From positions 276,784-340,783 of the forward strand of contig LSRX01000523.1 of the NCBI GenBank assembly GCA_001939145.1: a stretch of DNA of 64,000 bases. Reading direction: 5' to 3'. How positions within the stretch are numbered: the stretch's first letter is position 1; every line of letters starts with the position of its first letter. Shown piece by piece: positions 48,023-61,297 of the stretch. This DNA is from Symbiodinium microadriaticum (taxonomy: Eukaryota > Sar > Dinophyceae > Suessiales > Symbiodiniaceae). The notes under the pieces are model-generated. The model was not told where the DNA came from, made no database searches, and worked only from the letters and a program-made list of their open reading frames with translations. The position numbers and the translations under genes were made by a program.

Positions 48023-51000
48023 GGCTCAGGGTGTGCACGTCCTTTTTGGCTAGGGTGATTTTGTCATTTGAACTAGATAGTGTCCCGGCATGTGTCTGAA
48101 GCTTAGGGTCTGGAGGCTATTTTGAACGTGAGCCTGAATCCCGGCAAGTGTGCAGTGGGCTTGAGCATGGTATGCACTAAAGTCGGACACTTGTGGCCCT
48201 ATGAACGTGCGGACGGGCTTGGGGCTGATGGGGCTTTGAAATTGGCTGAAAAGCTTTGTTGCGGTCTTTTCAGGGTTATATAGCCCTTTCAGTTGTATTT
48301 CTTAATCCCAAGGATGCCCAAAGACTAAGGAGGAGAAGACGCGGCTCGCTGCCTGCGTTCACCCACTGCCACCTTGCAGAGAGTAGCAGTTTAGCACACC
48401 AGGTGCGCTGCCCATGCGTTGGCATGCCGCATGTTTTAACCAAGAGCGTTTCATCACTGGGCGACGTCCGAGACGAAGCCCCATCCCACTGGAACCCGGA
48501 CAAGTTGTGTGCTGTGACGTGAGCGCTCCTCGCTGGCCACCTTGTGGTGTTCGAAACCGAGTGTTCAGGATTTGAGATTACAGGATGTTTCAGGTCCTGG
48601 GCTTTGGCGTGTTGTAAGATCTCGGACACCGGCTTTTCACAGAGTTTCCAAGCTGCACAGGCTCTACGCTCAAGGCCACTTCCACTTCGTAAGTGGAACA
48701 GCGCCTGCGCAGCAATCCACAAGCCAGGACAGAAGCACTTCTCGTCATCTGTCGCATCAGGGGCAGGCGTGGAACTTCAATGCTAATGCTGAAGATGTCT
48801 TTCTCATTGGGTGCGAACAGCACAACTTGTCGAAGAGACAGGCCGAGCCTCCACATGCTACGTGTCTAGGGTTTAGACTTTTGTTTTTGCGCGGGCTTAG
48901 GATTTAAAGCGCTGGGTGACAGGAAGACAGGAGGTGCCATGGCCTGGGGCCAGTCGCGCTCCAAGGGGCCACGTGTTGGCTACCTTACTCAGCTTCGAGT
49001 CTCAAACGGACCAAGGGCTCCAACCAGGCTCTGCACATGTTGCAAGCCTTCTTCGAAAGACCCCAAGGTACCACGGCTGGCAGCCAGGGTGTCCTTTCTT
49101 ACACCTCCTGCGCTGTGCAACCGAGACATCAGGTTCCTACCTGGAGCTTAGGATGTGAGGTGGTTTTGGGGTTCGTGTCGCGCGGAGGTTTTTTTTCGAA
49201 GAATCTTGGCTGGCAAGGCAGGGCCTTGCTGAGTTGAAGGGCGTCATGTCCCTATCACGAAGCAGCGGCTAGAACTCTTAATTCTGAAGGACGACGGACC
49301 ACTGCATGATCTGCTTGGGTACAGTGATCCAACGACCACAACCATGAAGCCGCAAGCCTTCAGGGTTTTGGAATTTGGAACCCCATAAGCCCTAAACCCT
49401 AAACTCTAAACCCTAACTCATATAAGTCTGTTGCCACTACGAGGACTCAAGATGGGGTCACGATCAGGCTTGACTCAATTGTCACGAGTCGCCGCTCTCA
49501 GCCTGTTTGTTTCTGCTTAGATGCAGCACATCATCGCATATTGGACCCCAACAGTTTACGAAGGTCAGGAATGGTGGGGGTCTCGTAACAGCCGAGAGTG
49601 GTGTCTGGAATGGTGGGCTGTACCAATCAAGACGCCGCTGCCTTGACCGTTTCAGACCCCTGTCTTGGATGTTCTGATCGCACGCATTGACATGCTGCAG
49701 CCCGGCAGTCACTGTTTGTTGGATGTTGCCGCAGCCAATGGGTCAGGTAAGCCATCCACCTTCGCCAAGCAATGCCCAAGCCAGGCTTCGAACCGACGCC
49801 TCACTGCTAGTCCGAATGGTTCCTTATATATCGCTGCTGACAAAACCCCAGCTCTCTCTCTCTGCCCCCTAGTCAGTCCGGTAAATGTGCCAGGATGGCA
49901 AAGTGGCTGAGCGCCATTAGTCATCCTGATTTCTTCACCAGAACATGCAGGTCTGAAGAGGTGGTACGTTGTCGATAGGGTTCGTTTTGGTCGGGCTGGG
50001 CACTGGCTGCGGCAAGGACATGTCAGCGCCTTTCCACCATTTCAGACTCTTGGCCACGACCTCTGCCCAGGGGACCTGGAGTCCTGTCCCTCCTCTGGAA
50101 AATGCTTCTCAAGAGAGCCACATGCATGAACAGGTTCTGTAATGCTAGTGCTGGATACTGCCCCTGTGAGAAGAGCTTTCTATTCTTGAGCTTTTCTGGC
50201 CTTGCAAGACAGTTGACGTCAAGCCATGTCTTTTTGCATCTTGCCGTGTCAGGCCTGTTACCTCCACCTGCGCAGCCGGCGCCAGGTGTTCCTGTAAAGC
50301 CTCTGTCGACCCTGCAAATAGTTGTGATGCTAAGACCACTGCGGCAAGGTGTTCACGTGTTCACAAGGAAGCCCCGCTCGAGCAAGAACAGCATGAGACT
50401 GCTGCAGACCTGCGCCCTCTGCCTTGAGCCACCCACACCACCAAAGCGGTCCCTGATCTAGGGTCTGAGATTGGGTGCGGGTTCTCGTGCCTACAAGCCG
50501 TCACTTGTAAGCTCACTGCTGCCTGCCAAGCCATATGATGTTTGATGTGCTGGTTGGCCAGCCCATGCTCTGTGCAGAGAAGCTTCAAGTCTTTTCAAGA
50601 CCCAGATCTGTGGCGTCTAGGAATGTCCAAGTCCAAGCCTGGCTTCGAGCCGCCTCACTGGTTCGAAAAGTTCCCCACAGATCGTCCAATGGGGGAGGAC
50701 CAACTACTTGCCTGCACCATCTTGCCGACGTCCATGTTACCCATGTCCGCAGCCTTCATCCGGTCGGATCCCCACAGGCCTAGTAAATGTAGGATGGGTG
50801 CGTGGGTTCCTTAATGTAGGATGGTTGGCGCTAGCTTAAAGCTGTGGGTTTCGGGAGTGCCTCTTGTTTCTGTCCTGGTTGAGTCGCTGCAAACCAGATG
50901 CAAAAAGGACAGGTTTAAGCACATTGCGTGTAGTCCATGTCTTGTTTTGAGGAGTTGGGTAGCCTTGGCAATGCAGGAAGTGCACCCGGCCCTCCGAGGC

Positions 51001-51438
51001 CTCTGAGAGGTCGCATCATCGCTAAGGGTGCTGGACGAGATGTGGCCAGTGCTGCACATGGGCTGGTGGGCATGGCATATACAGGCAGCTGAAAGGCCAA
51101 GTCGAAGCCGGAAACCTAGCAACCTTGAGTATATAACAGTATATAATAGGATATATGATTTGTAAGTTTAAGAGCTTCAGGGCCGGTAGGATCCTGATTC
51201 TGGTCCAAGACTTAGCTCAGATTCCATGTTGGAAAAGGCACTTTCCTTGAAAGTAGCAGCGCTGGCAATTCACACTGCGAGGGCCTTGCGTAAAAGCAGC
51301 CGTTGGTCGGCTCTGGGGCGGCACAGTTTTGCACAGCCAGTGCGAACTGTTCAGCCTGGGGGCCACAGATTCCTTCAAGGCTATGTGAATATGGGATGGA
51401 AGGGGGGAGGGGTACATGAATGCAGCCAGCCGAGATCA
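48023..51438. other. Intergenic, no supported gene
   Basis: Only short frames without family features. A 30-bp telomere-like tract of CCCTAAA and CTCTAAA units is at 49386-49415. Related phrases (CCAAGCCAGGCTTCGAACC at 49778; CCAAGCCTGGCTTCGAGCC at 50632) show dispersed repeats. Confidence 0.5.
49386..49415. repeat. Interstitial telomere-like tract
   Basis: About four units of CCCTAAA (one CTCTAAA) in tandem. The TTTAGGG type is the telomere repeat reported for dinoflagellates and plants. It is too short and too internal to be a functional end. Confidence 0.75.
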
Positions 51439-52240
51439 GCAAATCCCGGTGTACGTGTCTGGCCGAGGTTAGCTGATGTGCAGATCTTGCTGCGTGCAAA
51501 GGAGCTTCAGGATGCGGGCCCAAACGCACAATCCTACAATGAGCGCTTTCGCATCTGAGGGGGAGCGGAGACTAAAAAGGCTACATTTTGTAACTCCCCC
51601 CTGCTTTCACACGAAGACTGTATGGCCGATCACTGGAGAGAGAAACGTCCACGGACGCACCGCTGGCCAGTCCTCTTGGGCTTGTTCGGGCAAGTACGGA
51701 CTTGTAAGGCCCCGCTGGTTCATGACCATGGGTGCAATTCGATGTGATGGCTCCGGGCTCAAAAGTGATTGTGGCCTTGGCCATGGAGCTGCCAATCAGA
51801 GTCTGCTGGGCTTGTATGGTCATCTTGTCTCATCTCCCAAACGCCGCCTGAGTCCTAGACGCCTTCGATCTTTCTTCACCTCAGACACACCTACATCCTC
51901 GACCCTAAACACCTCTGTATAAAGTGTGCTGAAAGGCTCTCACCTGAGATGACGGCGGAATTCAAGGAGCCCTGAAGCCTTCAGCCCCTGCACTGGCAGC
52001 AACACCAAGCCTTAAGATCCAGGCTGTGAGGATTGGGTGTAGGGTTTAGGGCTTTGGGGGCTAGGACAGACTGCGTGCGCAGTTTGGAAGGATGGGAAGC
52101 ATTTAGACTCTTGGCAGTCGCATTACACGCTTCGGTCTCCGCAAACCAAACAAGGCCTTGACAAGCTCAAGCCTGTACATTTGCGCGGCCGCCAGGTGTT
52201 TCCGTAAAGCCCCCGTCGACCAGGCAGCCTGTTGTGATCT
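51439..52240. repeat. Direct duplication R1, copy 1
   Basis: About 800 bp, nearly identical to 54585-55398, from GCAAATCCCGGT to GCCTGTTGTGATCT. The second copy carries an extra 12 bp near 55291. A 142-148 codon frame is shared by both copies but shows no protein family, and it is probably not coding. Confidence 0.9.
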
Positions 52241-54584
52241 TGAGACAACCGAGGCATGGTGTTCACAACAAAGTGAGACTGCTGCAGACCTGCGCCCTTC
52301 CAGTCAGTCCATGGTACGGCTTGAGGTAGCCCAGATTCCACACTTTACGCGTGTGGGGAGGCGGGGCGGGGCGGAAGGGTGCCTACAAGCTGACCTATCG
52401 AGCAGGTGTGGGGCAGTGTGTGTAGGGTAATCGAGGGACTCTGACTCCAATGCTAGTTCCAATTTGGGAGGTTGGTCTTGAACTGCTGTTGCCATCCCTT
52501 TAACTGGTTCGATCCGAACCATCCATGAGTCTTCGACCCAGAAAACGGAGCAAATCTGCAGGGTACGGAAGGGCTAGCAACCATAGGGTGTAAACCACTC
52601 TTATCTCATTTCTCGTGGTAGAATGTGGGGAGAACAGTTTTTTGACAAGGGCAAAGAAGGCACACCTTCATGGCAGAGAGGGGGTTGAAATTTAGGATGT
52701 GTGGTTCGGAAGGTGCCTCTACGCAGACGAGCGGCAGTAGGCCAATTCTGCCTTTCGACTCGCAGAACAACTTTGACACTACTGACGCACTGTTATCCTC
52801 GAAGACGGTTTCGACCCACCCCGGGCCATGCCCCGTAAGTGTGCGGGAAATGCCGACGCCTAAGTTGCCGCAGTTTGTGCGTTTGAGCCGCTCTTCTGCG
52901 AATGATGGTCACCACACTGCCGATCACAGCAAACCTTGATGAAAAAAACAAAATTTGAATTCTGAACCTCCTGTAAAGCTAAATGAAAGCTCGAGGCGGG
53001 ATGATGCCATCCCAAAGCTGACAGACAAAGTTCTTGCCGGTCGTGCGCAGGAAGTCTTGGAAGGCCGAAACCGTTTGGTTTTACACAGCCCAAGTTGAGC
53101 CCAACTATCGCTGCTTCTTCGTCACGAAAGCGCATTCCAGAGCCACAGTTTCCATGTGTGGGTGACAGGGCTTCATGGGACTAGTCAACCAGACACCCAC
53201 ACCTTAAAAATGGCAGAATTCATCTCGCAAAGGAATTTCGAGATACCTGCGCTTCCAGATTTCTCTCATTTGTGAGTGGCCTGAGGAGGAAGCATGACCA
53301 GGTGCAGGCGCATTTTAAGGTGTAGAAAGCTGCATTCTTGACCGAAGTAGTAATCGCGTAGTAACTGCGTAGTGCATTCAGTTGCAATGGGACATTTTTC
53401 TTACGTGGCATCTTGTGCTGTGAGTCTCCGATGTTTGCACTGCACGAAACTCTAGAGCAGGTGAAGGGTGTTGTATTCCGGCGTGCTCAAAACAACGACC
53501 TGCAGTCTGCACAAACTACCATTTCAAGTTCAACTTAAGGGGTATGTATGCCGGGTATGGCAGAAAAGTCTTAGATTTCCGCACTGTGTGTAAGACTCAC
53601 GACGCCTGGGCAGCATCGGTTTCTGAGCAGGCTGAAAGCCACCCTACTCAGACTCCGCTCAAACACTGTGCAAGCAAGCAAAAGTGCACCAGGGCGCTTC
53701 GCCCAGAGGTGTTGGCGCTTAGCTGCTCAGCCTTGTGGGCCGGCCCTGTCTTGTCCTTGACATCAACATTACTTTGAAGGGTTTGTGGGGGCCGGGGTGA
53801 GGGTGGTTGTGCTGGACCAACAGCATGGCTGTACACGTCGCAGCCGGCAGCGGCCCCACTTCGTGGCACGTCAGCCGTTTGCTGATATCAAGTATCACCG
53901 GGAAGGTGATGGCATGCCAGTAGCGATTCGTAGACTCCATTGATATTCAGGTTTTGAGGCTGGCCTTGAATTGTCGCCAGCTTTTTTCTGCCACACATGT
54001 TAGCTGTAAGCCATCCTCCTCAGCTGTAAGCCATCCTCCTCAGACCCCTCTCAAACACTCCGGCACCAGCAAGCAGACGTATTGTTGAAAAGGTGTATGG
54101 TCTGCCGGTAGTCATGATTCGAGGGGCTGCATTGATGTGTCCGGCTGTTGGGATTGGTCTTGAACTGTCGCCAGAATTTTTCCTGATCCTGCCAGACATG
54201 TTACCTGTAAGCTACCTTCCTCAGACCCCTCTCAAACACTGCAGTGCAAGCAAGCAAGCGTGCAACAGTGTGCTTTGCCCAGAGGTCTTGGTGTTTGGCC
54301 GTTCAGCTTTGTGGAGCTGCTTTATCTTGTCCTGGCATCAACATTGAGGGAGGTCAGAGGCCGAGCCTTCACAGAAGGTGCATACCCCAGCCTTAATGAT
54401 TCTGGGGGGAGACGTTCCTCGCCTCCCGGCACTTTATCTCCGGCCCTTTGCCAGCAGCAAGGGAGGACCCCCTAAGTGCTGGCACCGTTTTGCCAACGTC
54501 CATGCTGTCAGTTGCAGAGCTCAGCCGTCGCAACCCCGCATCCGCAACCCATGTCCGCAGCCCCTGTCCGGGGCAGGTTTTCCT
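52241..54584. other. Intergenic with a short dispersed repeat family
   Basis: No supported gene. A related segment of about 140 bp occurs at 53640-53772 and 54205-54347, and partially at 56775-56823. It contains CTCAAACACTG, GCAAGCAAGC, GCCCAGAGGT and GTCCT(T)G(A/G)CATCA in the same order, with about 75-80 percent similarity by eye. Confidence 0.5.
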
Positions 54585-55398
54585 GCAAATCCCGGTTTCT
54601 GTGTCTGGCCGAGGGTAGCTGATATGCAGATCTTGCTGCGTGCAAAGTAGCTTCAGGATGCGGGCCCAAACGCACAATCCTACAATAAGCGCTTTCGCAT
54701 CTGAGGGGGAGCGGAGACTAAAAAGGCTACATTTTGTAGCTCCCCCCTGCTTTCACACGAAGACTGTATGGCTGATCACTGGAGAGAGAAACGTCCACGG
54801 ACGCACCGCTGGCCAGTCCTCTTGGGCTTGTTCGGGCAAGTACGGACTTGTAAGGCCCCGCTGGTTCATGACCATGGGTGCAATTCGATGTGATGGCTCC
54901 GGGCTCAAAAGTGATTGTGGCCTTGGCCATGGAGCTGCCAATCAGAGTCTGCTGGGCTTGTATGGTCATCTTGTCTCATCTCCCAAACGCCGCCTGAGTC
55001 CTAGACGCCTTCGATCTTTCTTCACCTCAGACACACCTACATCCTCGACCCTAAACACCTCTGTATAAAGTGTGCTGAAAGGCTCTCACCTGAGATGACG
55101 GCGGAATTCAAGGAGCCCTGAAGCCTTCAGCCCTTCCACTGGCAGCAACACCAAGCCTTAAGATCCAGGGTGTGAGGATTGGGTGTAGGGTTTAGGGCTT
55201 TGGGGGCTAGGACAGACTGCGTGCGCAGTTTGGAAGGATGGGAAGCATTTAGACTCTTGGCAGTCGCATTACATGCTTCGGTCTCCGCAAATCAGCTGCC
55301 ATACCAAACAAGGCCTTGACAAGCTCAAGCCTGTACATTTGCGCGGCCGCCAGGTGTTTCCGTAAAGCCCCCGTCGACCAGGCAGCCTGTTGTGATCT
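54585..55398. repeat. Direct duplication R1, copy 2
   Basis: Second copy of the 51439-52240 unit, about 3.15 kb downstream in the same orientation. Both contain the telomere-like phrase GTGTAGGGTTTAGGGCTT. Confidence 0.9.
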
Positions 55399-57592
55399 AG
55401 AATTTGCCATGCGTGGTGTACTACGATTGGGGGGAAGCTCATTCCAATGTCATTCTCCATTTAGCCACTTGCTCCTGCCTGCGGTGCAGTGCCTTGCATG
55501 GTGTACTAGGGTTAGGGGCAAGCTCATAAACACGGAGAGCGCATTGCGTAGAGTCCATGTCCTCAGGACACCATTCCGCAAGCATCATAAGGAGTTAAGG
55601 GAGGCTTGGATGGGGGCGACGCTGACAACTGCCACCGGCAAAGTTTGGCCCGTGCCCCCAAAAAAAACCATACGGGATGAAGATGCCACTCCCCCCCAGC
55701 TGTGAATTCGGCGAGCGACAGACCCCCCTTTTGCACCGCTCGTTGCGCATCAGGAGTTCTTTCCGCAGAGCAGGAGCGTAGGAGCTGCCTTCAACATGTG
55801 GCACCTCTGATAAACTATGGTGTCTCACATAAGCTATTGTTAAACAGCACCTAGCTATCGAATGACATCCGGGAGGTGTGCAGTTCTGCCATGAATCTTG
55901 TGGGTCTTTGCCTTAGGGATTGTGCATCATGTGCAGCAAGCACTGGTTACAGGACTGCTAGACTTGCTGGCACGCAACCTCGAGTCGTCGCAACTTAGCT
56001 TGTTGCGAATCGAGAAGTCCATTGTCCTTGCTCATCCAGTGAGCCGGATGCACATCTGTGTCCTTTGCAATGGAGCTCTGCCATGCGCACGGCCCCTCAT
56101 CAACTAAGAAAATCAAGGTGTGCCTTTCTGAGGCGTCTCAGGAAGACAGCCCCTCAGAAAATATATGAGGTCTAGAGTGGTAGAGCTGCGGCCCAGAAAT
56201 GGCAGGTGTAGCATCGAGGGGCACTCCAGACCTCATGTTAGACCTGCAGGTTGTCGGTCATGAACAAAGGCAGGAATCGGATTGAACGCTTGCAACTCAC
56301 TGCAACTTACCCCATCCTGCAGCAGCTGAGCAGACTGGCAAGGTCTAGGCGGTCACTCTCTGGTCAGCTCTTGCGTTCTATTTTTGAGCGGTCTTTCGGA
56401 TCTCATGTGCTTGCTCGACCTTGCCTTAAGGATATAGGGTGGTCGCCCAGCATTTAATGTGCCGTGGGGTCCAGGACTTGTCCGCGGGATTCTGCGGCAT
56501 GGCTTGGGAGCCACCATTCCAGGCCCTACGCAGACTGGCGTGTAAATGCTCAAGGTTTTCTGGTGCCTCTCCCAGCCAGTTCTGGCAATGTCCCTGCCAT
56601 GTGGTGTAGAGGCTCGTGTCTCTCAGTTTCGTGACAGATGACCATGTCCTTCTACATCTCTCTGTGAGCAGTGCTACAGTTGGAGTTTAAAGTGATTGGC
56701 ACGAAAATACCACTGAAATCATGCCCCAACTTGATGCTGCTTGTGCCGCTCGTTCCACGATGTTTCTCGTGATTGGCACTTAGCTGTTCAGCTTTATGGG
56801 TCGGCCTCTTGTCCTGACATCATCACGTGAGAGAGGCCAGCCTCCAGCAGTGCCAAAGAATTGAAAAGCACCGCCGTGCGAAGCCCCTGCAACATGTAAC
56901 ACCGATGTGCAGTACATTGGCACTTGCTGAAAGGCCCAAAACTTTGGTTCTTCGCAGCCCAGGCTCGCTGAGTTCTGGAATGTCACGCTGGTGGTCCGGG
57001 CACATGCAAGCTGCTCCTTCTCAGGTCCACCCATCGTCACAGGTCCGGAGGACCTGTCCTGAGTAGATGCAGTTCACCTTTCAAAGGCCGAGGAGCCTGG
57101 CTGAATCATGTTGCTATTCATGTCGGTTTCGTTTATGTTGCTCAAGATGTGGGACTGATGCAGCTCGATGAAGACATCTTCCATGAGTTCGCGATACATG
57201 ACATGCACATGCACGCATCCGGCGGTCCTTCTTATGAGACGACAAGTGCTAGAAAAAAGATGGAGTTGCAGATCTGGTGTGGAGCAAGCCGCCGCACGCA
57301 ATGAGATCACATACATTTCGAAGTGAACTGTAGGGCATGTCGCTCTGAGTCTCGCCATCCACTCCTACACAAAGTCTTCTTTCACGCCTGTCCGATTGTT
57401 GCAGATCTTCTTGCCAAGTGTGCTTGAATACACTCTTGCCACATGCCAGGGCAATACGTGCCAGAAGATGCTCCATAAGAATCTGCACGTTCAAAAGCAT
57501 CCCCAAGCCGGCAAGGGTCGCACGAGCAATCTTCTTCCCTATTAGTCTACCAGACAGAAATCCTACCGCAACGATCCCAGGAGGTGCCACGG
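55399..57592. other. Intergenic, no supported gene
   Basis: Short frames on both strands only. Nothing recognisable. Confidence 0.5.
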
Positions 57593-58038
57593 CTTAAGCA
57601 AGCCCTAGCTGCGAAGCACCCCGGGTTCTGAAATGTTACAACCCAAAAACCGTCAGATCTGCGAACGATCCCACACTCAGATTCTTGTCTGGAATACGTG
57701 GGCATGAAGCTTAAGCCCAGGGCAAGGTATAGGCTCAGCTCGGCACCCCCGACGTAGGGACCTGAATGACCCCAGCTACATGAAGATAGCTTGATCCCCA
57801 GCAGCCTGAGGGAACGCACAGGGCAGGAGATTGCATGTGGTTTTCCAAGGGACAGCTGCACAGGTGCCTGGCAAGCTTTGCACAGGTTAGATTTCACAAC
57901 ATGCAGTTTCTGATTGAACAGGTGAGCAAAATCGTAGTAGAGTCAGCCTTAATCAGCAGCAAAATGCAGAAGTCCGCGCATTTGGCAATTCACAGGTCTC
58001 CACCTTCCCTGCAGCAATTATAGGAGTTTCAGACATGA
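57593..58038. repeat. Direct duplication R2, copy 1
   Basis: 446 bp repeated at 59304-59749 (offset 1711) with very few differences, from CTTAAGCAAGCCCTAGCTG to GTTTCAGACATGA. It contains antisense and sense frames of about 60-116 codons shared by both copies, none recognised. Confidence 0.92.
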
Positions 58039-59200
58039 TGACCCTGAGGCTGCTTGCTTCTTGCTTTGTCTCTGACTATCACACCTGTTGTTCATCTTCC
58101 GATCCTAGTATTCCTAGTTTGGAAATTGGCATCTCTTGCCGACGAACTGACTTGACCCCTGACAAATCCCTGTGGTGGGAAATCACTCGACTCGACCAGG
58201 ACAGCCTCTTTCTGAGCCACGGTACTCTTCACAACTATCGCGAGCTCTGAAGACAACAGCCTCATCCTGCGTTGTGGTAGAAGTATGGAGGTGTTTGCAC
58301 GTATACCTGATTTGGCCCATGGCTGTTGGGCGTCGTTCAGGATGTGCGTGGGGCTGGCTCAATGGCAACAGTTGATCAGCCGCCCAACTTCAAGATGTAG
58401 CCGGCAGAAGCTCGTGAAGGATTTCGGCTTCGTGATCACTGGGCATCTGCCATGTGATGTCGTCATGCTATAAATCTTCGGAGCCTTTGCGAAAACACCG
58501 CTCTCCATATGGAATAGGTTTAGAGCCTGAGCTTGCGATTCAGCCCGTGGAGTTTTCAGATTTCCAGAAGGTTTCAGGATAGGGTTTAAGGCTTAGGGCT
58601 CCGAGGCAGCGATTGACAGCGTTGGCGATGCGAAGGACGCGGATGAGAGGGTTTTTTGCAATGCTAGGATAAGGCTGAGGGGCTCGAACCGAAGACTGAC
58701 GTATTCAGCGACGTGCTGAGCCCCAGAAAGCTGAGGGCCGTATTGACAGTAAGCCACTCGGCCCGTAAGCCCTGCATTCCTAAGGCTAGACCTTGAAGCC
58801 TAAACACGTTATTCAGTCCGAAGTGTGAGGATCCATGGGAGCCTGTTCTTCCGAACTGCTCGCAGCCATCCACTGCCCTCTCATGTTGACAAGCTTGGTG
58901 CGACACTTGTGGCATCAGCTCGGGTGTAGAGCTCGGGGGCTTAAGTCGTGAAGGTCTGGGGGTTGGGGCGCAGTGTCAGGCCGTAGGACATCGAGCCTGT
59001 ATGTTGCAACATCACAGACGAAAAAAGCTTTGTGTCCGTCACTCGCCATTTGTACGAAGGCACGCATGTGTCCGCCAAGGTGCTGCTGGCAAGCACACAT
59101 GGCTCCACCCAAGACTTGGATTTTGCCCTAGAGCCTAGAGCCCAAATTTTAAATAGCAGAAGATCGGGTCATGCAGCCGCAACTGCCCGCAGCTCCCTCG
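57942..59200. repeat. Direct duplication R3, copy 1
   Basis: 1259 bp, almost identical to 61298-62556 (offset 3356), with only a handful of substitutions seen. It overlaps the end of R2. No gene is supported inside. Confidence 0.92.
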
Positions 59201-59303
59201 CGTTATAATGGGCTAGAGCCCAACAGAGGCCCCAGCTAAGTGCTAAACTCTTTCACTGAGACCGCTCGAGATAGATTGAAAAAGTGTCTACCTGGATGTA
59301 AGC

Positions 59304-59749
59304 CTTAAGCAAGCCCTAGCTGCGAAGCACCCCAGGTTCTGAAATGTTACAACCCAAAAACCGTCAGATCTGCGAACGATCCCACACTCAGATTCTTGTC
59401 TGGAATACGTGGGCATAAAGCTTAAGCCCAGGGCAAGGTATAGGCTCAGCTCGGCACCCCCGACGTAGGGACCTGAATGACCCCAGCTACATGAAGATAG
59501 CTTGATCCCCAGCAGCCTGAGGGAACGCACAGGGCAGGAGATTGCATGTGGTTTTCCAAGGGACAGCTGCACAGGTGCCTGGCAAGCTTTGCACAAGTTA
59601 GATTTCACAACATGCAGTTTCTGATTGAACAGGTGAGCAAAATCGTAGTAGAGTCAGCCTTAATCAGCAGCAAAATGCAGAAGTCCGCGCATTTGGCAAT
59701 TCACAGGTCTCCACCTTCCCTGCAGCAATTATAGGAGTTTCAGACATGA
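59304..59749. repeat. Direct duplication R2, copy 2
   Basis: Second copy of 57593-58038, same orientation. The sequence diverges abruptly after CAGACATGA. Confidence 0.92.
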
Positions 59750-60781
59750 CGACATGAGTGGGGAGACTTCCTGAGATTGTGGACGCCACGTTGGCAATCC
59801 TGAATCTTGCTGTCTGCGATCGAACACATCCTTATCACACAGCGCAAGTCTGTGCACGTCTTCTTGAGGGCATTCCGCAATGACCGCCATCCCTGATGCT
59901 CGGTCATCGCAAAGTTCCAGCGTCTCTTCGGCGGTGCTTCTGTTTCGGCTTGCCGGCGTCCCTGAACTTCGAGCACGTCTCGGAGCTAGCAGCTCTGGAG
60001 CATCTTAGCACACGTCGAGATGCTTCAGACTTCCGGCATGGCAATGTATGCCAGGTTGGTTTGCCATCGGAGTGGTCTGCTCGGACACAGGCTTTTTTCG
60101 GCACAGTCAACTTTCACAGATGCATTTCCTTGCGACCCACACGCATGAAGGCCTGCACCGACTGCCCCATGCTGCCACTGTACTATATGCTGACCCTGAT
60201 AGCTCCATGTTTGGATGAATCCTAGATCCTACAAGACCCTGATGCCTTGGGGAGCTTGTTTGCGCTCCAAGCTTTGTGAGGAGGCGAGCAGGGCTCAGAT
60301 CAGGCAGTCCCCAAGGCCTTTGCACCAATGCCAACCGTTTTCTAGCCACAGGCCTCGAGTCGCGCAAGGCCTAGGAATCATTTTGGCCCATCCATTAGGA
60401 GCAGTGGGTCGAATGCAGGTCGCAGAGGACTTCAGGCTTCAGATGCGCACTGGCTTGATCTTCTGGGTGACAGCTTGATTCTTGGTCGTTGCATCGGGTC
60501 CAGGTGTCAGTGTGTATTGCTTGCCCGCTGCTGCACGCCACAGTCGAAGGAAATTCGGTCCTTGGCTCTCGGGGCTTAGGACAAGGATGCATCAGAGCGC
60601 AACATGGGTCTGATGGTTTGAGACATGGCAGAGCTGGAGGCGACTGTTTGAAAAGGCTCGTGCTGGCTACGCATTCAGCGACAGCTTGGGTTTGAAGCTC
60701 GGTTTGCATGTGTAACTTTGTAGCTGCCTACCTCTTACCCCATGAGAGACAGTAAATGCCAAGGCGAGGGTCGACATCGCA
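59750..60781. other. Intergenic, no supported gene
   Basis: Frames of about 65-110 codons on both strands without recognisable features. Confidence 0.4.
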
Positions 60782-61296
60782 CCCCTGAAGCTGCTTGCTT
60801 CTTGCTGTGTCTCTGACTATTACACCTGTTGTTCATCTTCCGATCCTAGTATTCCTAGTTTGGAAAGTGGCATCTCTTGCCGACGAACTGACTTGACCCC
60901 TGATAAATCCCTGTGGTGGGAAATCACTCGACTCGACCAGGACAGCCTCGTTCTGAGCCACGGTACTCTTCACAACTATCGCGAGCTCTGAAGACAACAG
61001 CCTCATCCAGCGTTGTGGTAGAAGTATGGAGGTGTTTGCACGTATACCTGATTTGGCCCATGGCTGTTGGGCGTCGTTCAGGATGCGTGTGGGGCTGGCT
61101 CAATGCAATGGCAACAGTTGATCAGCCGCCCAACTTCAAGATGTAGCCGGCAGAGGCTCGTGAAGGGTTTCGGCTTCGTGATCACTGGGCATCTGCCATG
61201 TGATGACGTCATGCTATAAATCTTCGGAGCCTTTGCGAAAACACCGCTCTCCATATGGAATAGGTTTAGAGCCTGAGCTTGCGATTCAGCCCGTGG
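60782..61296. repeat. Diverged partial third copy of R3
   Basis: Matches 58042-58550 with more substitutions and small indels than R3 copies 1 and 2 show between themselves. It ends at the N (61297), where the R3 sequence restarts from its beginning. Confidence 0.85.
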
Positions 61297-61297
61297 N

